A DNA stretch of 60,000 nucleotides from Adiantum capillus-veneris. Its lineage: Eukaryota; Streptophyta; Polypodiopsida; Polypodiales; Pteridaceae. A program made the position numbers and the translations under genes. Within the stretch, counting starts at the first letter, position 1; every line of letters starts with the position of its first letter. Below are positions 10,380-22,156 of the stretch, one piece after another. The DNA lies in assembly GCA_014529385.2 (NCBI GenBank), contig CM043949.1, positions 109,957,977 to 110,017,976 of the forward strand, written 5' to 3'. Below the pieces are notes generated by a model. That model made no database searches. It was given only the letters and a program-made list of their open reading frames with translations, and was not told the origin of the DNA.

Positions 10380-12940
10380 ATGTCTACCCTAGATTCAAAC
10401 GCACCTTACACAAGCTTGGAGATCCCGACGATAGAGGAATATCCTCCCACAATGGATCTTCCAAACTTGCAATTGATAAAGATCCATCGTGTTGAGAGAG
10501 TTTGGATGATTGGTCATGAGAGTGAAGGACTATATAGATACATTGACGACAATGAGGTCAATCTTTATAGGTGCTCAGATCCATACCTAGAAGAGATAAC
10601 GGATTACAAGCTCTTATATGTTTACACATATGGAGTCGACTGTCAATGGAGATCTATAGTTGTCGACAAGTATGGACGAGAATACAGAGTTGTAGAAAGC
10701 ACAAATCCACAGACTGTACTAGAAAGAGGTGGATATTTGGTCAATGAAGGACCACAAATGCCTCCACCAAACACGAGAATTCCTATAGGAATTCCAAGAA
10801 GAGAGCCACCAGGATTCCCTTCAAGAGCGATAACGAGAGAAGGATTGGGAGAGTCTCTGGTTAGACTTGTAGACAATCAACGAGTTAGACCATCCCAAGT
10901 CCAGAAATGGGTAAACAGAAAATACTCCGGAGATAAAGATCCGAGAGATCACGTAATGACTTTTAGAAGAGTGATTAGAGCAGAGGAAGTTTCAGATTTT
11001 GCGACACAGTTTGCGGGATTTGGATTGACTCTAGAAGATGATGCAGCTACATGGTTCGACTCGGTGGAAAAATGGGATTTTGAGACCCTAGATGAGCTGT
11101 TTGAGGAGTTTATTGAAGAATTCTCGCCAAAAGGCATTGCTCACAACACGGTCTCGCAAATCCATAGATTCAAACAGAAAGAGAATGAATCAGTACGCAA
11201 AGCATCATTACGGCTCAAGAGATATGTTAAGCTCTGTCCGAGAGCGGAATTACCTACGCAAGCACGACTATGCCGATCTTTATCCAGGGAATGAGACATG
11301 TGGACCTTCAGAAGGATCTGCATATGATAAGGAGGATGACGCTAAACGAGTTGATCAAAGAAGCTCTTTATCTAGTGGATACCTGTGAGGCATACAAAGA
11401 AAAGGACTTAAAGAGTCAAGGAGATGACACATCCTCTCAGCACAGTGTTTCATAGATAAGTGAGTCCATTACCAAGCCAACGACACCTATTGATCAAGAA
11501 AAGCTTATCGACGACTTGGTCAAGAGGTTGATTCCTCTTTATCTAGTGGATAACTGTGAGGCATACAAAGAAAAGGACTTAAAGAGTCAAGGAGATGACA
11601 CATCCTCTCAGCACAGTGTTTCATAGATAAGTGAGTCCATTACCAAGCCAACGACACCTATTGATCAAGAAAAGCTTATCGACGACTTGGTCAAGAGGTT
11701 GATTCCTCTTGTAAGGTCTGATTCGGGAGAGCCGAAGTGGTGTGAAATTGAGAGAAAATGGATGAACCATATGGGAGAAGAGTGCTATTATAGCATGGAA
11801 AATTCTAGGGAGAGGTATGTACAACCTGTTCCAGAAGCACCTAATCCACCTAGATACATTACGGGGAATGCGCCAGGACCAGTAGGAGTTTTAAGGCCAC
11901 GGCTTGTCTTAGGACAACAACCTCCGCTGCCAGGTGCTAGAATGCAGGTAGACATGAGATACATGCCAATGATGGAAGCATCAAATAAACCAACGCCAAT
12001 ACCAGCTACAATGTGGTATAGCAACCAAAGTGAGTACTACTCTTCGGAGCAACAAAATGTGAGAGAAACACATGGAGTGGTGAGGCCGGTACAACCTCCA
12101 CCTCCTGGGTTTCAGTCGAAAGAAAGAAGGTATGAAATGGACAAAAGGACATTGCGATTCATTGCAAATAACGGCTTATCTAGGTCAAAGCTTGCTTATA
12201 GCCAAGAGGAAATGATAAAAGAATCTCCTCAACCAGAGACAGGTTGTCACAAAAGTCATGACAACCACTTGGTCAAACAATGTCCTCATACAGAGATCAC
12301 TGAAGTAAATGCCTATTGTCTTGAGTGTGGCATCACTCACTTGATCCCCGATTGCCCGAAAAACCCAAACCAAATCAGGAAAATCATGACAAATGCATTA
12401 GGGATTGTTCAGCTCCCTAGTAGCTCAGAAAATGAAAATGTTGTACCAGTTCAAGTAGTTACGAGAGCACAAGCTCAAAGGAAATCTGATGAGAATCCAG
12501 AGACAAAGAACACGGAAAGTGACATGAGTCCAAAGACAGATGATGGACCAAAGACAGACGCACCTAGTCAGAAAACCAAGAGCAAACGAAATAGTTGGAA
12601 AGCTAGAAAGACTAGGATGAAAGCACGCAGGGAACGAGAGCAAAAATCCCTAGCTGAGAAGCTTACCGAAGCGGAGGAGAAGATAAAACAACATGAGGAA
12701 AAGGAGGCACCTTCTCTTACACAGATGGTTAAACCTCTACAAGAACCATCCACGGATGAGAGACCGAGAAGTGCTAGTTCAGGAGGACCTGTGTTGGCAG
12801 ACAAGGTTAATGAGGCATTAGATGCCCTCTTGAAAGCCTATGATGTGAGGCTCAAAAACAATCAAACCCAAGAACACACGTGGATGACATATCCCTATGT
12901 GGAACTAGAAAAAAAAGGTTTGAAATGTGCTAGAAAATGA
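10380..12940 (+). pseudogene. gag: Gypsy gag, broken by frameshift and TAG stops
   Basis: The first frame (10380-11294, 304 codons) has a Retrotrans_gag-like domain at about residues 185-290, with FAGFGLTLEDDAATWFDSV and IHRFKQKENESVRK. The domain then continues in the next frame from 11270 (FIQGMRHVDLQKDL), so a single-base shift lies near 11260-11280. That second frame has TAG stops at 11453 and 11624 and then stays open to 12940 (417 codons from 11687). A short zinc knuckle, C-L-E-C-G-I-T-H-L-I-P-D-C, is encoded near 12320-12358. The C-terminal part is rich in K, E and S and probably coiled. Gag would form the particle around element RNA. The ATG at 10380 is the first in the open frame after the leader. 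Confidence 0.8.
11364..11705 (+). repeat. 171-bp tandem duplication inside gag
   Basis: CTCTTTATCTAGTGGATA starts at 11364 and at 11535; the copies are nearly identical and 171 bp (57 codons) long, so the frame is kept. Each copy carries the same TAG stop (11453 and 11624), so the stop was present before duplication. Confidence 0.95.
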
Positions 12941-13735
12941 TTCAAACAGCCCAAGCTTACTAGCCCAAGCTTTACTAGAACCACAGTTGCAAACCTGAGG
13001 ATGTGATTCGTGTCATGCCTACACAAGTAATCCCACCAAACCAGGAACTAAAAGAGCCAGATTCTAGTCATGATCATAGACCAAACTCAAAGACCCCTTA
13101 GAACCAAGGATAGTACTGAATACCACGGATAACTCTTCCGAGGGATTTCACCAAGCTATACCTGAGGATTGTAAAGAGATAGATGTTCTTGACGAATTGT
13201 GGAAACAAGTCAGAGAGGCCAATGAAGCCGATGACCTAAGAAGACGAGTAGACAAGACTAGTGATGAACGAGGAGTGTTTCTACCACCAATAGAGGAATT
13301 TGAGACTAGATCTCTCAAATGAATCTAGACGTGCAATCGTGTTGGGGCGACAAAGGATCTGTAAAATCTATGGATAGTCAACCCCATTCGCTAAGAACAC
13401 TACCGTCCTACATGGGAGAGTACGAGACAAAGTCATATGTGGTTGCAGTCCCATCACAGAGACTATCTCCCAAAAAGCCATCGATTCAAAGGGGCTAGTA
13501 GATATTCTATCTACCCCAGTCACCTGTACAATAATGTTAGCCGAGTTGCTCAGAATAAGACCAAACATGTGGGCTAATGTGGGTAAATGTCTAGAGAAAT
13601 TTGGTGTAAAAACCCCAATGACTCAAATTGAGGAAGGCATCAAAGAGCTTGAAATGCCTCAACTAAATACTAGGCAGTGCCATTAAACAAGGTAGGCGAG
13701 TATTACGAGGGAGAAGATGGAAACACCACCCTTCT
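12941..13735 (+). pseudogene. Gag-protease linker, heavily broken
   Basis: Parts of a protein typical of the region before a Gypsy protease remain, for example LLRIRPNMWANVGKCLEKFG in the frame around 13546-13605, but stops and frame changes interrupt it throughout. No complete product can be made from it. Confidence 0.45.
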
Positions 13736-14055
13736 ATGGAATTCAATAATGTAAAAACCATGGCAATCCTTGACAGTGGAGCTGGTGTGGCCATTGAAAC
13801 CAAAGAGGTTTGGAAAAAAATGAGAAAACCTGCCTTGATATCCACACGAATGACCTTGCAGCTTGTAGACGGACACAAGGAAAAGCCCTAGGACTGCTAG
13901 AAAAAGTACTTGTTACTTCTTGTGGCATTGAATATGAACACACTTTTGCTATTGTTGACTTTGGCAAGAAGAACAACTATGACATCATTCTGGGAAGACC
14001 ATTCATGCGACAATTGAAAATGGTCCAAGATTGGGGTTATGACCTATATACCTGA
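13736..14055 (+). pseudogene. Gypsy aspartic protease, frameshifted
   Basis: The frame from 13736 encodes MAILDSGAGVAIETKEVW with the catalytic D-S-G triad at about 13772. The frame then shifts near 13860-13885 and the protease continues as FAIVDFGKKNNYDIILGRPF in the frame 13810-14055, including the I-L-G-R-P-F block that closes retropepsin domains. It would cut the polyprotein during particle maturation. The shift and the lack of pol downstream make it inactive. Confidence 0.75.
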
Positions 14056-14482
14056 GACATATGGAAACCATAACAAAGATAAACTTGAGGGTATCCTAGA
14101 GCAGGTTATAGAGGATATGGACTATATCCCAGAACCATTTCCTGAAGAAGACTTAGAGCCTTTTGGATGGGAACACATCTTGGCTACTCTGGACGTGTGC
14201 GCCGGGGAGGATGCTCCCACAACAAAGTTTTGTGATGAAAATGGCTATGATGTCATTCCTTATTTTGCAGTGAGTGTAATCCAAGAAAACGAAGAGAACC
14301 AGACATCAACAAGCTCTCAAAATAAGGAGCAAACAAAGAAATGTGGAGAATCAAAAGATGAAGAAGACGACGAGTTCTATGACTCTGTAGAACACTTCGA
14401 GCTTCAAGAAGATCAACGACCCGGGAATCAATGTCATCGCTACACGAAGTGCATCAAAAGTGGATCCCAAAGTCCTCGGTGA
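14039..14482 (+). pseudogene. Acidic post-protease frame of Gypsy element
   Basis: 147 codons overlap the end of the protease and are strongly acidic (EPFPEEDLEPFGWEH, DEEDDEFYDSVEHF). In related elements the reverse transcriptase would follow here; instead there is this acidic segment and then the basic W-x-P-K frame. I do not recognise a domain. Confidence 0.4.
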
Positions 14483-15336
14483 AGACACAGCCACCACAAG
14501 CATCCTCATACATGGCTCCTAATAAGGATGCAAAGACTCACTTAGGAGGAATACGACCAAAGAAACAAGCTAACAATGCTCTAATCAATGGTCTAGAAAA
14601 GTCCTCCAAGAAACTACCACCCACGAGCAAACAGATAGTAACTTTCCACTACCAGCCAAAAAATCAACGGAAAGTACAAGAAGTCAACCTTGCTGAGGAT
14701 AGTAGCGATAGTGATGAATCTTACGACATCCCCTATCATCAACTCAGGCCATCACTATCACCAACCCCTCCAAAGACATCCATGACAGGTCAAAAGAACA
14801 GGACAACAAGTCAAAGCCAAAAAGCTCGACAAATCTGGATACCAAAAAGCCAGATCGGCCAAAAACAGATATGGATCAAGAAGGCAAAGATCTCTAATGA
14901 CAAATCACAAGATCCAACACCAAAACAAAAACAAGGAAAGCGTGCACGAACGGGTAAGAATATCACAAAATTGCAAGCTTTCACAACTTAGGTTTGGGCT
15001 CCAAAGAAGATGATTCAAGCACGAAAGAATCAGGAATTCATTTGCATTCCAAAACAACCACAATATCAACTTTCAAAGCCTGAATCCCGTCCCCAACCAA
15101 GCGTACAAGGGCTGAAGCAAAGACCACTGTCGACTCACACAACAAAAAGGTGGATCCCAAAGAAGTCTCTTCAAACACAAACGAAGCACGGGCAAGTATG
15201 GGTTCCCAAACGAGCGTCAGCAACAAAACAACCAATTATCGCAAAGAAATGGGTCCCAAAGAAGAACAACAAAACTACTGTCAGTGCATCGCCGCTTGAA
15301 TTCTTACAATTCTTCCTACGATTACAGTACAGTTAG
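14431..15336 (+). pseudogene. Basic frame with repeated W-x-P-K motif
   Basis: Two frames, 14431-14991 and 15010-15336, are in the same phase and separated by one TAG at 14989. Together they make about 300 codons of lysine-, glutamine- and proline-rich, low-complexity protein. A short motif recurs seven times: QKWIPKS, QIWIPKS, QIWIKKA, VWAPKK, RWIPKK, QVWVPKR, KWVPKK. At 14989 the stop takes the place of the Q that precedes the motif in three other copies, so the two frames were once one. The protein has no match that I recognise. It could be a nucleic-acid-binding tail of the gag-protease product or a separate element protein. Confidence 0.55.
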
Positions 15337-15596
15337 AAGAGAGCAAGTCGCTTCAATCAAGCAATGATACAGGAGCTTCAAAGACCATTACATTGCTTAG
15401 AATAGGAAGCCTCACCAACAAATGCCAATAAGCAAATTGCTTATACCCACATCTTGTACAACATAAATCTTTTCCATGCATTGACTGTGTATGCATAATA
15501 GGGCTACATTACAAGGCCTGCATAGGCACAACTTTTAATTGCCCAAGCACAACACATACCCTTTGCGATACCCTGTCGTAAAGGATGACTCCAAAT

Positions 15597-15610
15597 AGGA
15601 AGGGGGGAGG
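15597..15610 (+). other. Polypurine tract candidate
   Basis: AGGAAGGGGGGAGG lies 260 bp after the last element frame, where the plus-strand primer of an LTR element is expected. The sequence after it does not resemble the putative 5' LTR. Confidence 0.4.
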
Positions 15611-16950
15611 CATTCTGAATGCGGACCTAACATTATGACTATTAGAGGGCAATGTTTTGTGAGATGCATTGAATTTTTGCGTTTTATTGTGATAATTTTT
15701 TGACGAAATTTAGACTATATGCCCTCATAGTAGCGATAGAGAGGAGTATGGGGACAAAATCCATATATGAGCCCCTAGGGACATGTGTATAGTGTACATA
15801 GCATTTAGATTTCTATTTGAATGATTTTTCTTTTGTTGAGTTGTTTTAAGATTTTCTTTGTTTATTATTAAGAAAAAAAAAATCCATAATCCACATGAAG
15901 AGAAGACCGACGAGAGGCCTGAGCACTACAAAGAGAAGAAGGTACAGGAAAATGATGAAACTTCACGAAGTATGCCTCAACAGCCACTACAACATCCGAA
16001 GAACTTGTCACAAAGCAGTGTCAACATGCAACCAACAAGTCATACAAGTCAGAGTCGAGTAGTCAAGCCACAAAATGAGTGAGGTGTTAGTCCCAAAGCT
16101 TCAAGTAATATTCTCTGTGGTCTAAGCGTCTTAGCTATTCTAGGTACTGCTCAAGCTGGAAGAGTTGAGCATATTTACGTTGTGTCGCTCATGCTGGTAT
16201 AGGTGAGCAAAAGAGTCGAAGTCTAAGTACTTAAGTCTGGTGAAGTGAAGGAGAAGGTCCAAAAGACACTCACGTACTGAGCACAGTGAGATACGAGCGG
16301 AGAAACTTCTACATTGAAAACCCTTCTTGGAAAGGTGGAAGCTATTGAGACATCTTTTGATGTCACATGTGCTACATTTATTCCTCGAAACACCCATCAT
16401 CTCCTTCTTTCACATTGCATGCTTTTGTTGACAAATTTCTCATATGCATATAGAGTGTTCCATAATTGGCACTTGCATCAGGCACTCTTTCCGTGTTTCA
16501 CCCAAGCACTCACCTTTCATGAACATGTACTTCCCGTTCAATTGCTCAACTCAAATAAGAGCGTATACCAAAGGCATTTTTTTTCCCACCGGGTTTTTTC
16601 CCTTTGGTCATCCAGGTTTTAGATCCTAATCTAAAGACACCTATCACCATCCTCTTGTACATATTCCTTCTACATCAACAATAAGGAAATGCTACTCAAA
16701 TCACTTGACAAATGAATTGGAGCACAAATTTCTGATCATAGCATACTTCTCCTCAATGGCGAGTCGAAGAATGGCCTACAATGACAAAGTTGCAGACAAC
16801 ACTAACAACATGATTGCACAGGAACAAAGAAGTCCCCAATGAAGAAGATCAGACATAAGGGTAATCAGAGGATCTCAAATGCTTGTCCTTGATAATGCGC
16901 ATTGAATGCTCGGTAGGGTTTTGAAACTCAAATTAGAATAATAAAGTCCT
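15611..16950. other. Probable retroelement tail, no gene
   Basis: A short K/Q/H-rich frame (15858-16082) is similar in composition to the Gypsy C-terminal frame. Near 16585-16620 the sequence CCACCGGGTTTTTTCCC followed by CCAGGTTTTAG resembles the R/U5 part of many plant LTRs. No complete feature can be drawn. Confidence 0.35.
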
Positions 16951-17462
<512 letters not shown>

Positions 17463-18005
17463 AGTCAATAATATTCACGAGTTTTATACTGGTGTACTGG
17501 TACTACTATATTGCAATATTGATATATGTATACTGGTATATCGGTACTGGTCACAAATTTTTAGTGCTAGTACTGGTACAAATAGTACAGCTACAATGAC
17601 TTCATATAGTCAAGAATATGCGTGATTTATAGACTCCTATACTGCTATACTGGTACTGGTATACTAGTATTGCTATATTACAATAATGGTATATGTATAC
17701 AAATATATTGGTTCAGATTTTCACCGTTAATGCTGGTACTAGTAGTACTGGTATCATAACATTCATACATCAACTTAGTATAGTCAAGAATATGTATGAA
17801 TTCTATACTCCCATACTACTATACTGGTACCAATATATTGGTACCGTTATAATACTCAAATATGTATACTGGTATACTATTATTGGTCTTATATTTCCAG
17901 TGCTAGTTAGAAGAAGTAGCCAAGTAATCCGATAAGTCATTCATTGACTTAGTATAGTACTGATATTGGTAGTACTGATGTAGTGAAAAATATATATATA
18001 TCATA

Positions 18006-18099
<94 letters not shown>

Positions 18100-19400
18100 T
18101 ATTAGTATTGATGTCGTAAAAAATCATAACTGATATTGGTACTAATGTAGTAAAAAACCATCACTGGTACTGGTGCTGGTACTGATGTAGTGAAAACCAC
18201 AATAAATAAACGTATACTGATGTACTGGTACTGATCTCAGATCTTTAGTGTTAGTCAGAAGAAGTAGCCAAATATTCCCACAAGTCATACATTGACTTAG
18301 TATAGTACTGGTAGTACTGGTATCGGTGGTACTCATAGTACTAGGACTAGTACTGATCCATAACATATGTTCATAGATGGTATTTCCATAACATATATAT
18401 GTATATTGATGCACGTCTCTGATCTTTAGTTCTAGTAAGAAGAAGTAGCCAACTATTCCCACAAGTCATACATCGACTTAGTATAGTACTGGTACTAATA
18501 GTACTGGTATAGAAATAGTAAAACATCATAACATCTATTCAGAGATGGTTTCATTTATAAAGGGTTGTAGGGAAACCAATCAATTTTTTTTAATGCTAGT
18601 ACTGGTACAGGTAGTACTGCTATACTGGTATTGATACACTAGAGAATCCTTTCAATTTACAAAGACACTAAAAAGTATGTCATTGAAAAGGTGGTATGAT
18701 TCCCATTCATAGTACATAACAATCTTTATACACCAGTATAAAATCAAGAATTTGAAGAAAGTCCGCCATTTTCAAGCCAAGGGACATTAAAACCATACTT
18801 AAGAAGGTAACCCTCTCCTAAGGGTCAGAAGAAGTAGCCAACTATTCTCATACCAGTCATATATCAACTTAGTATAGTCAGGAACATACATGAGTTCTAT
18901 ACTACTATACTGTTATACTGGTATTGGCATATTGGTACTGCTATACTGCAATATTGGCATATGTATACTGGTACTGGTGTCAAGTTTTCAGTGTTAGTAT
19001 CGCTACTGGTAGTACTGGTGTTATACAAGTCATACAGTATCTTATAATAGTCAAGACCATGCATGCATTCTATACTGCTATACTGGTACTGGTATACTAG
19101 TACTGCTATACTAGTACCAGTCTACTAAAGAATCCTTTCAAATTACAAAAGACACTATGTCAATAAAAAAGTGGTATAATACGCATTCATTATACCAAAC
19201 AATTTTTATACAAAAGTACTCAAACCAAGAGCCTGAAAAAAATTCACCATCTTCAAGCCAAGGAACATTGAAACCATAGTTGAGAGGGTGTGGGTGCCTT
19301 CACCTAAGGGTTAGAAGAAGTAATCAACTATTCTCATAACAATCATACTTTAATTTAGTATAGTCAAGAACATGTATGAGTTCTACTACCATATCAAAGG
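17463..19400. repeat. Degenerate TACTGGTA-rich tandem array
   Basis: A block with GTCATACATCGACTTAGTATAGT recurs at about 17445, 17763, 17938, 18286, 18467, 18857, 19031 and 19346. The spacings are about 175 bp or twice that. Between blocks the sequence is a patchwork of TACTGGTA, TATACTGG and ATTGGTAT. A longer unit (ACTAxxGAATCCTTTC... to AGAAGAAGTA) occurs at about 18640-18850 and 19130-19330. No coding frame is credible. Confidence 0.8.
18009..18097. repeat. (TA)n microsatellite
   Basis: About 44 TA units inside the TACTGGTA array. Confidence 0.95.
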
Positions 19401-19763
19401 TGAATCACAACACAACCTAGCAGCTCGGACAATAGTCCTTATTGGAGACAAAGTCACCTGAGATTGAGTCGGAGCAGCTAGGTTCACAATAGCTTGCTTG
19501 TCTTTGCCTTTTTCCATAGAGATATCAACACACACCCTTATGAGTTAAATCCTCACAATCTCAAGGTACATACACCTTTCACAAGTACATACACATACCA
19601 CAGATGCACTCCTATACCAATGCTAAGTGAGCATGGAAGCCCACCTTCTATAGGCTTCGATACCAATAGCCATGTTCAATTCATAGCAGCAAGGCGGGTC
19701 TGTATTTAAGAAGGCAAGGCGTGTCCGTCTTCAAGAGGGGAAAGAATCAACATCACCGCCTTG

Positions 19764-19812
<49 letters not shown>

Positions 19813-20095
19813 AGAGATGTGCTATATAGGATGTGAGGACACATTATACAGATTCTAGCCAGCTTGTCTAAAACCATTATCTTCCTTAACTCACTAGGTG
19901 TTAGGTACACCTGCAAATATCTTATTAAGAATTTCACCTCGTAAATACAAGCCTCTTTTTTACAAGAGATTTCCTAGGTCAATACAAGTTATTTTGAGTA
20001 ATCCCCAGTTAATTACACCGAGGCCATGGCAACAAGCCACTCCCATATCTTGAGGAGTTTAATCCTTGTATTAACATCAGCATGTGTGTGTGTGA
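19401..20095. other. No gene recognised; (GA)n at 19766-19810
   Basis: No domain or element signature was found. A GA tract of about 22 units lies at 19766-19810. Confidence 0.5.
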
Positions 20096-20584
20096 GGGTG
20101 TGTGGTTCAACTGCAAGCAAGTGAGCCAGAGCGTGCTGGAGTTTGTGTGATGTCCTGTGGGTGTCAGAGCGTTCAACGGTTAGCGGCATGCAGCTTCCTG
20201 GTCGTCGACTCGCGAGTATCTGCAGCAGTCATTGGACCAGCTCTCAACACTGCTACAAAAGGCCATTGTGTGAGTTTTAGCAAAGTCCTAGCGCGTCGTC
20301 CTCTGTGTCCTACTACGCCTTGAGGGGTTGTGTCCTTCGTCCTGCAAACCCTAGCGTGAGCAGGTCTTCACTTTAGCAGTGGACATAGCTTCAGCCCTTA
20401 AAGTGATTTGCAGCAAGGGTCTCTGCGCACCTGTGGAAGGACTACTTGCTACATGCGTCAGGTATCTACAGCAAGTTAGGGTTTGGCCTAGGTGCGTCTT
20501 CACCTGTGTAGTTGTGTGCGACTGCGTAGGTGTGTGTGTGTGGGTGTGTGTGAAAGCAGTAGGGTTTGTGTACAGCCAGACTTT

Positions 20585-20616
<32 letters not shown>

Positions 20617-20671
20617 ACAACTGTCAAAATTCAAAACACCAAAAAAATGTGTGTGTGTGTGTGTGTGTGCG
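20585..20671. repeat. (GT)n tracts in LINE 5' region
   Basis: Two TG tracts, about 20585-20610 and 20648-20670, separated by a short unique stretch, lie upstream of the ORF1 remnant. Confidence 0.9.
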
Positions 20672-20754
20672 CGTGTGGGAGCTTCACATGGATTCGACTG
20701 AGCAGTGTTTATACAAGCGCCAAAAGCTGGATGCAAATACAAACCATTTTTGTA

Positions 20755-21400
20755 TTCTATGGGACACAGATATCCCCACACCAGCAAGTATTTTGATTGA
20801 TTCTGGGGATGCGGTGGTTGGAAAACGCCCATTTAAGCTTAAATGGGAAAATTTGTAAGTTATTGCTTCTGCTCTCGCAAATTTGGCCATATGCAGTCCG
20901 AATGTCCGGAACCAGATCAGCAACCGCCTCCTTCAATTGTCCCTACTCCTCAACCTCATTCACCTCCAAAATCTTCTACTGCAGTTCAAACCAAAGGTGC
21001 TTCAACCTCCTCCCCGACAGCTGAGGCAAATAAAGGCAAAGGAAAAAAATTACAATTGTCTGCACTTTCTGCTTCTCCAAATATTAAAGACAAAGGAAGA
21101 GAACAGGTTTCAACCTCTCAAACTTGGATAGTGCCCAAGAAACTCGCTAAAGATGCTACAACCCGTATTCCGGCATCTTCTTGTAATTATGTGTCCCCTT
21201 TGAAGAATGTTGCTCTGAAAAAACTCCCTTGTATTGACAACACTTCTTTGGCTAAAGCTTGGGACAACAAGGAAGTTGTTACAGGAGAAGCCTCTTCATC
21301 GCAAGGTGCCTTTATTTTCAATCAGCCAGGTCCAGGTCTTGACCCACCTCCTCAAGTACCTACAACTGGGAAGGATGTGTTGATGGGTACTGGTGCTTGA
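20755..21400 (+). pseudogene. LINE ORF1 remnant with zinc knuckle
   Basis: The stretch near 20770-20855 (PTASILIDSGDAV...FKLKWENL) followed after a frameshift by YCFCSRKFGHMQSECPE (from about 20858) matches the order seen in plant L1-like ORF1 proteins: a DUF4283/zf-CCHC_4 type region and then a zinc knuckle. The knuckle spacing is disturbed (C-x1-C-x5-H-x4-C). A 150-residue P/S/T/Q-rich tail follows, containing QTWIVPKK, up to the stop at 21398. ORF1 proteins bind LINE RNA. Confidence 0.65.
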
Positions 21401-21468
21401 GTTTTCTCCCCTTTTTCCTGTTTCCTCACCCATTGTATATACCATATAGAATGCATAATTCTTTGAAT

Positions 21469-22156
21469 TGCATCTCCTATAATGTGTGTGGGGTTATGCA
21501 ATCACGAGTGGCGGCTTACCTAGCACTATGTACATATATGTAAAGCAGACATTGTGGTTCTTCAAGAGCATAACCAGTATCAATTTGTAGGAGGACAGAC
21601 TTCTTACTTTGTAGGCTATTGGATAGCTTATGCAGGATCACCTGGCTATTCTGGAGTGCTTATACTTGTTCGACATGAACTCTTATTGATTTTGGTTTTC
21701 AATGACCCGGCTGGGAGATGTATGGTCATACAATGCATTGTTTATGGGGAAGTTTTCAAATTTGGAGGATTATATACATACACAGCTTCTGCAGATAGGG
21801 AACGGTTGTGGAGTTCTATCTTCTCTTATTGTTGACGTTCTAATGCATTTCTTTGTGGGGATTTTAATAATGCACCAAACCTTGTATATAATACTACTAA
21901 GCATTCCCACATGCTTCATATGGAACGGCAAGCATGGGATCAATTTTGGTTGACATGTAATGGGCTTGATTTGTGGCCCTTTTTGCATACAATTGATCCA
22001 GGATTCAATTTTCAGCATAATGCTCAATTTATGTATCACGCTTAGCTGGATCGCTAGGATCTTTTTCACATGCAACAGTAAGATGACTTTGTATGCGAGA
22101 TGAGGATTGATTATGTTATGTGTCTCTCGGATCATTTTCTCGTATGCTTGAAACTT
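21469..22156 (+). pseudogene. LINE endonuclease domain (left part of ORF2)
   Basis: The domain reads in order: ISYNV at the N-terminus, ADIVVLQEHNQ (catalytic E), GYSGVLILVRH, ASADRERLWSSI, CGDFNN (about 21855-21875), LDR, and SDHFLV (about 22127-22144). These are the conserved blocks of the L1-type APE endonuclease that nicks target DNA. In-frame stops are TAG twice near 22043 and 22055, TAA near 22078 and TGA near 21833, plus a frameshift near 21540. The frame continues straight into the LTR insert at 22157, and resumes at 33171. Confidence 0.8.
22152..22156. other. Target-site duplication AACTT, left copy
   Basis: AACTT precedes the TG that starts the LTR insert; the same five bases follow its terminal CA at 33171-33175. 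Confidence 0.85.

Larger units (their letters stand above)
7077..15610 (+). mobile_element. Non-autonomous, decayed Gypsy (Ty3) element
   Basis: The parts occur in the order expected for a plant Ty3/Gypsy element: LTR with TATA box (7077-8036), tRNA-Asp type primer site (8038), long leader, gag (10380-12940), aspartic protease (13736-14055), a basic C-terminal frame (14431-15336) and a polypurine tract (15597). No reverse transcriptase, RNase H or integrase motif was found between protease and polypurine tract, so this copy would need enzymes from another element. I could not find a second copy of the LTR after the polypurine tract. Frameshifts and TAG stops show it is old. Athila/Tat-like affinity is suggested by the primer site and long leader, but is not proven. 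Confidence 0.75.

Noticed and set aside
15597-16950. 3' LTR of the Gypsy element after the polypurine tract
   Set aside because: No stretch after 15610 matches the putative 5' LTR at 7077-8036 by eye, so no 3' LTR is called.
17903-18127. I-Y repeat protein on the minus strand
   Set aside because: Translation of the (TA)n tract.
20379-20858. 159-codon frame in the LINE 5' region
   Set aside because: Most of it is translated (GT)n; only the last part (from about 20760) resembles ORF1.
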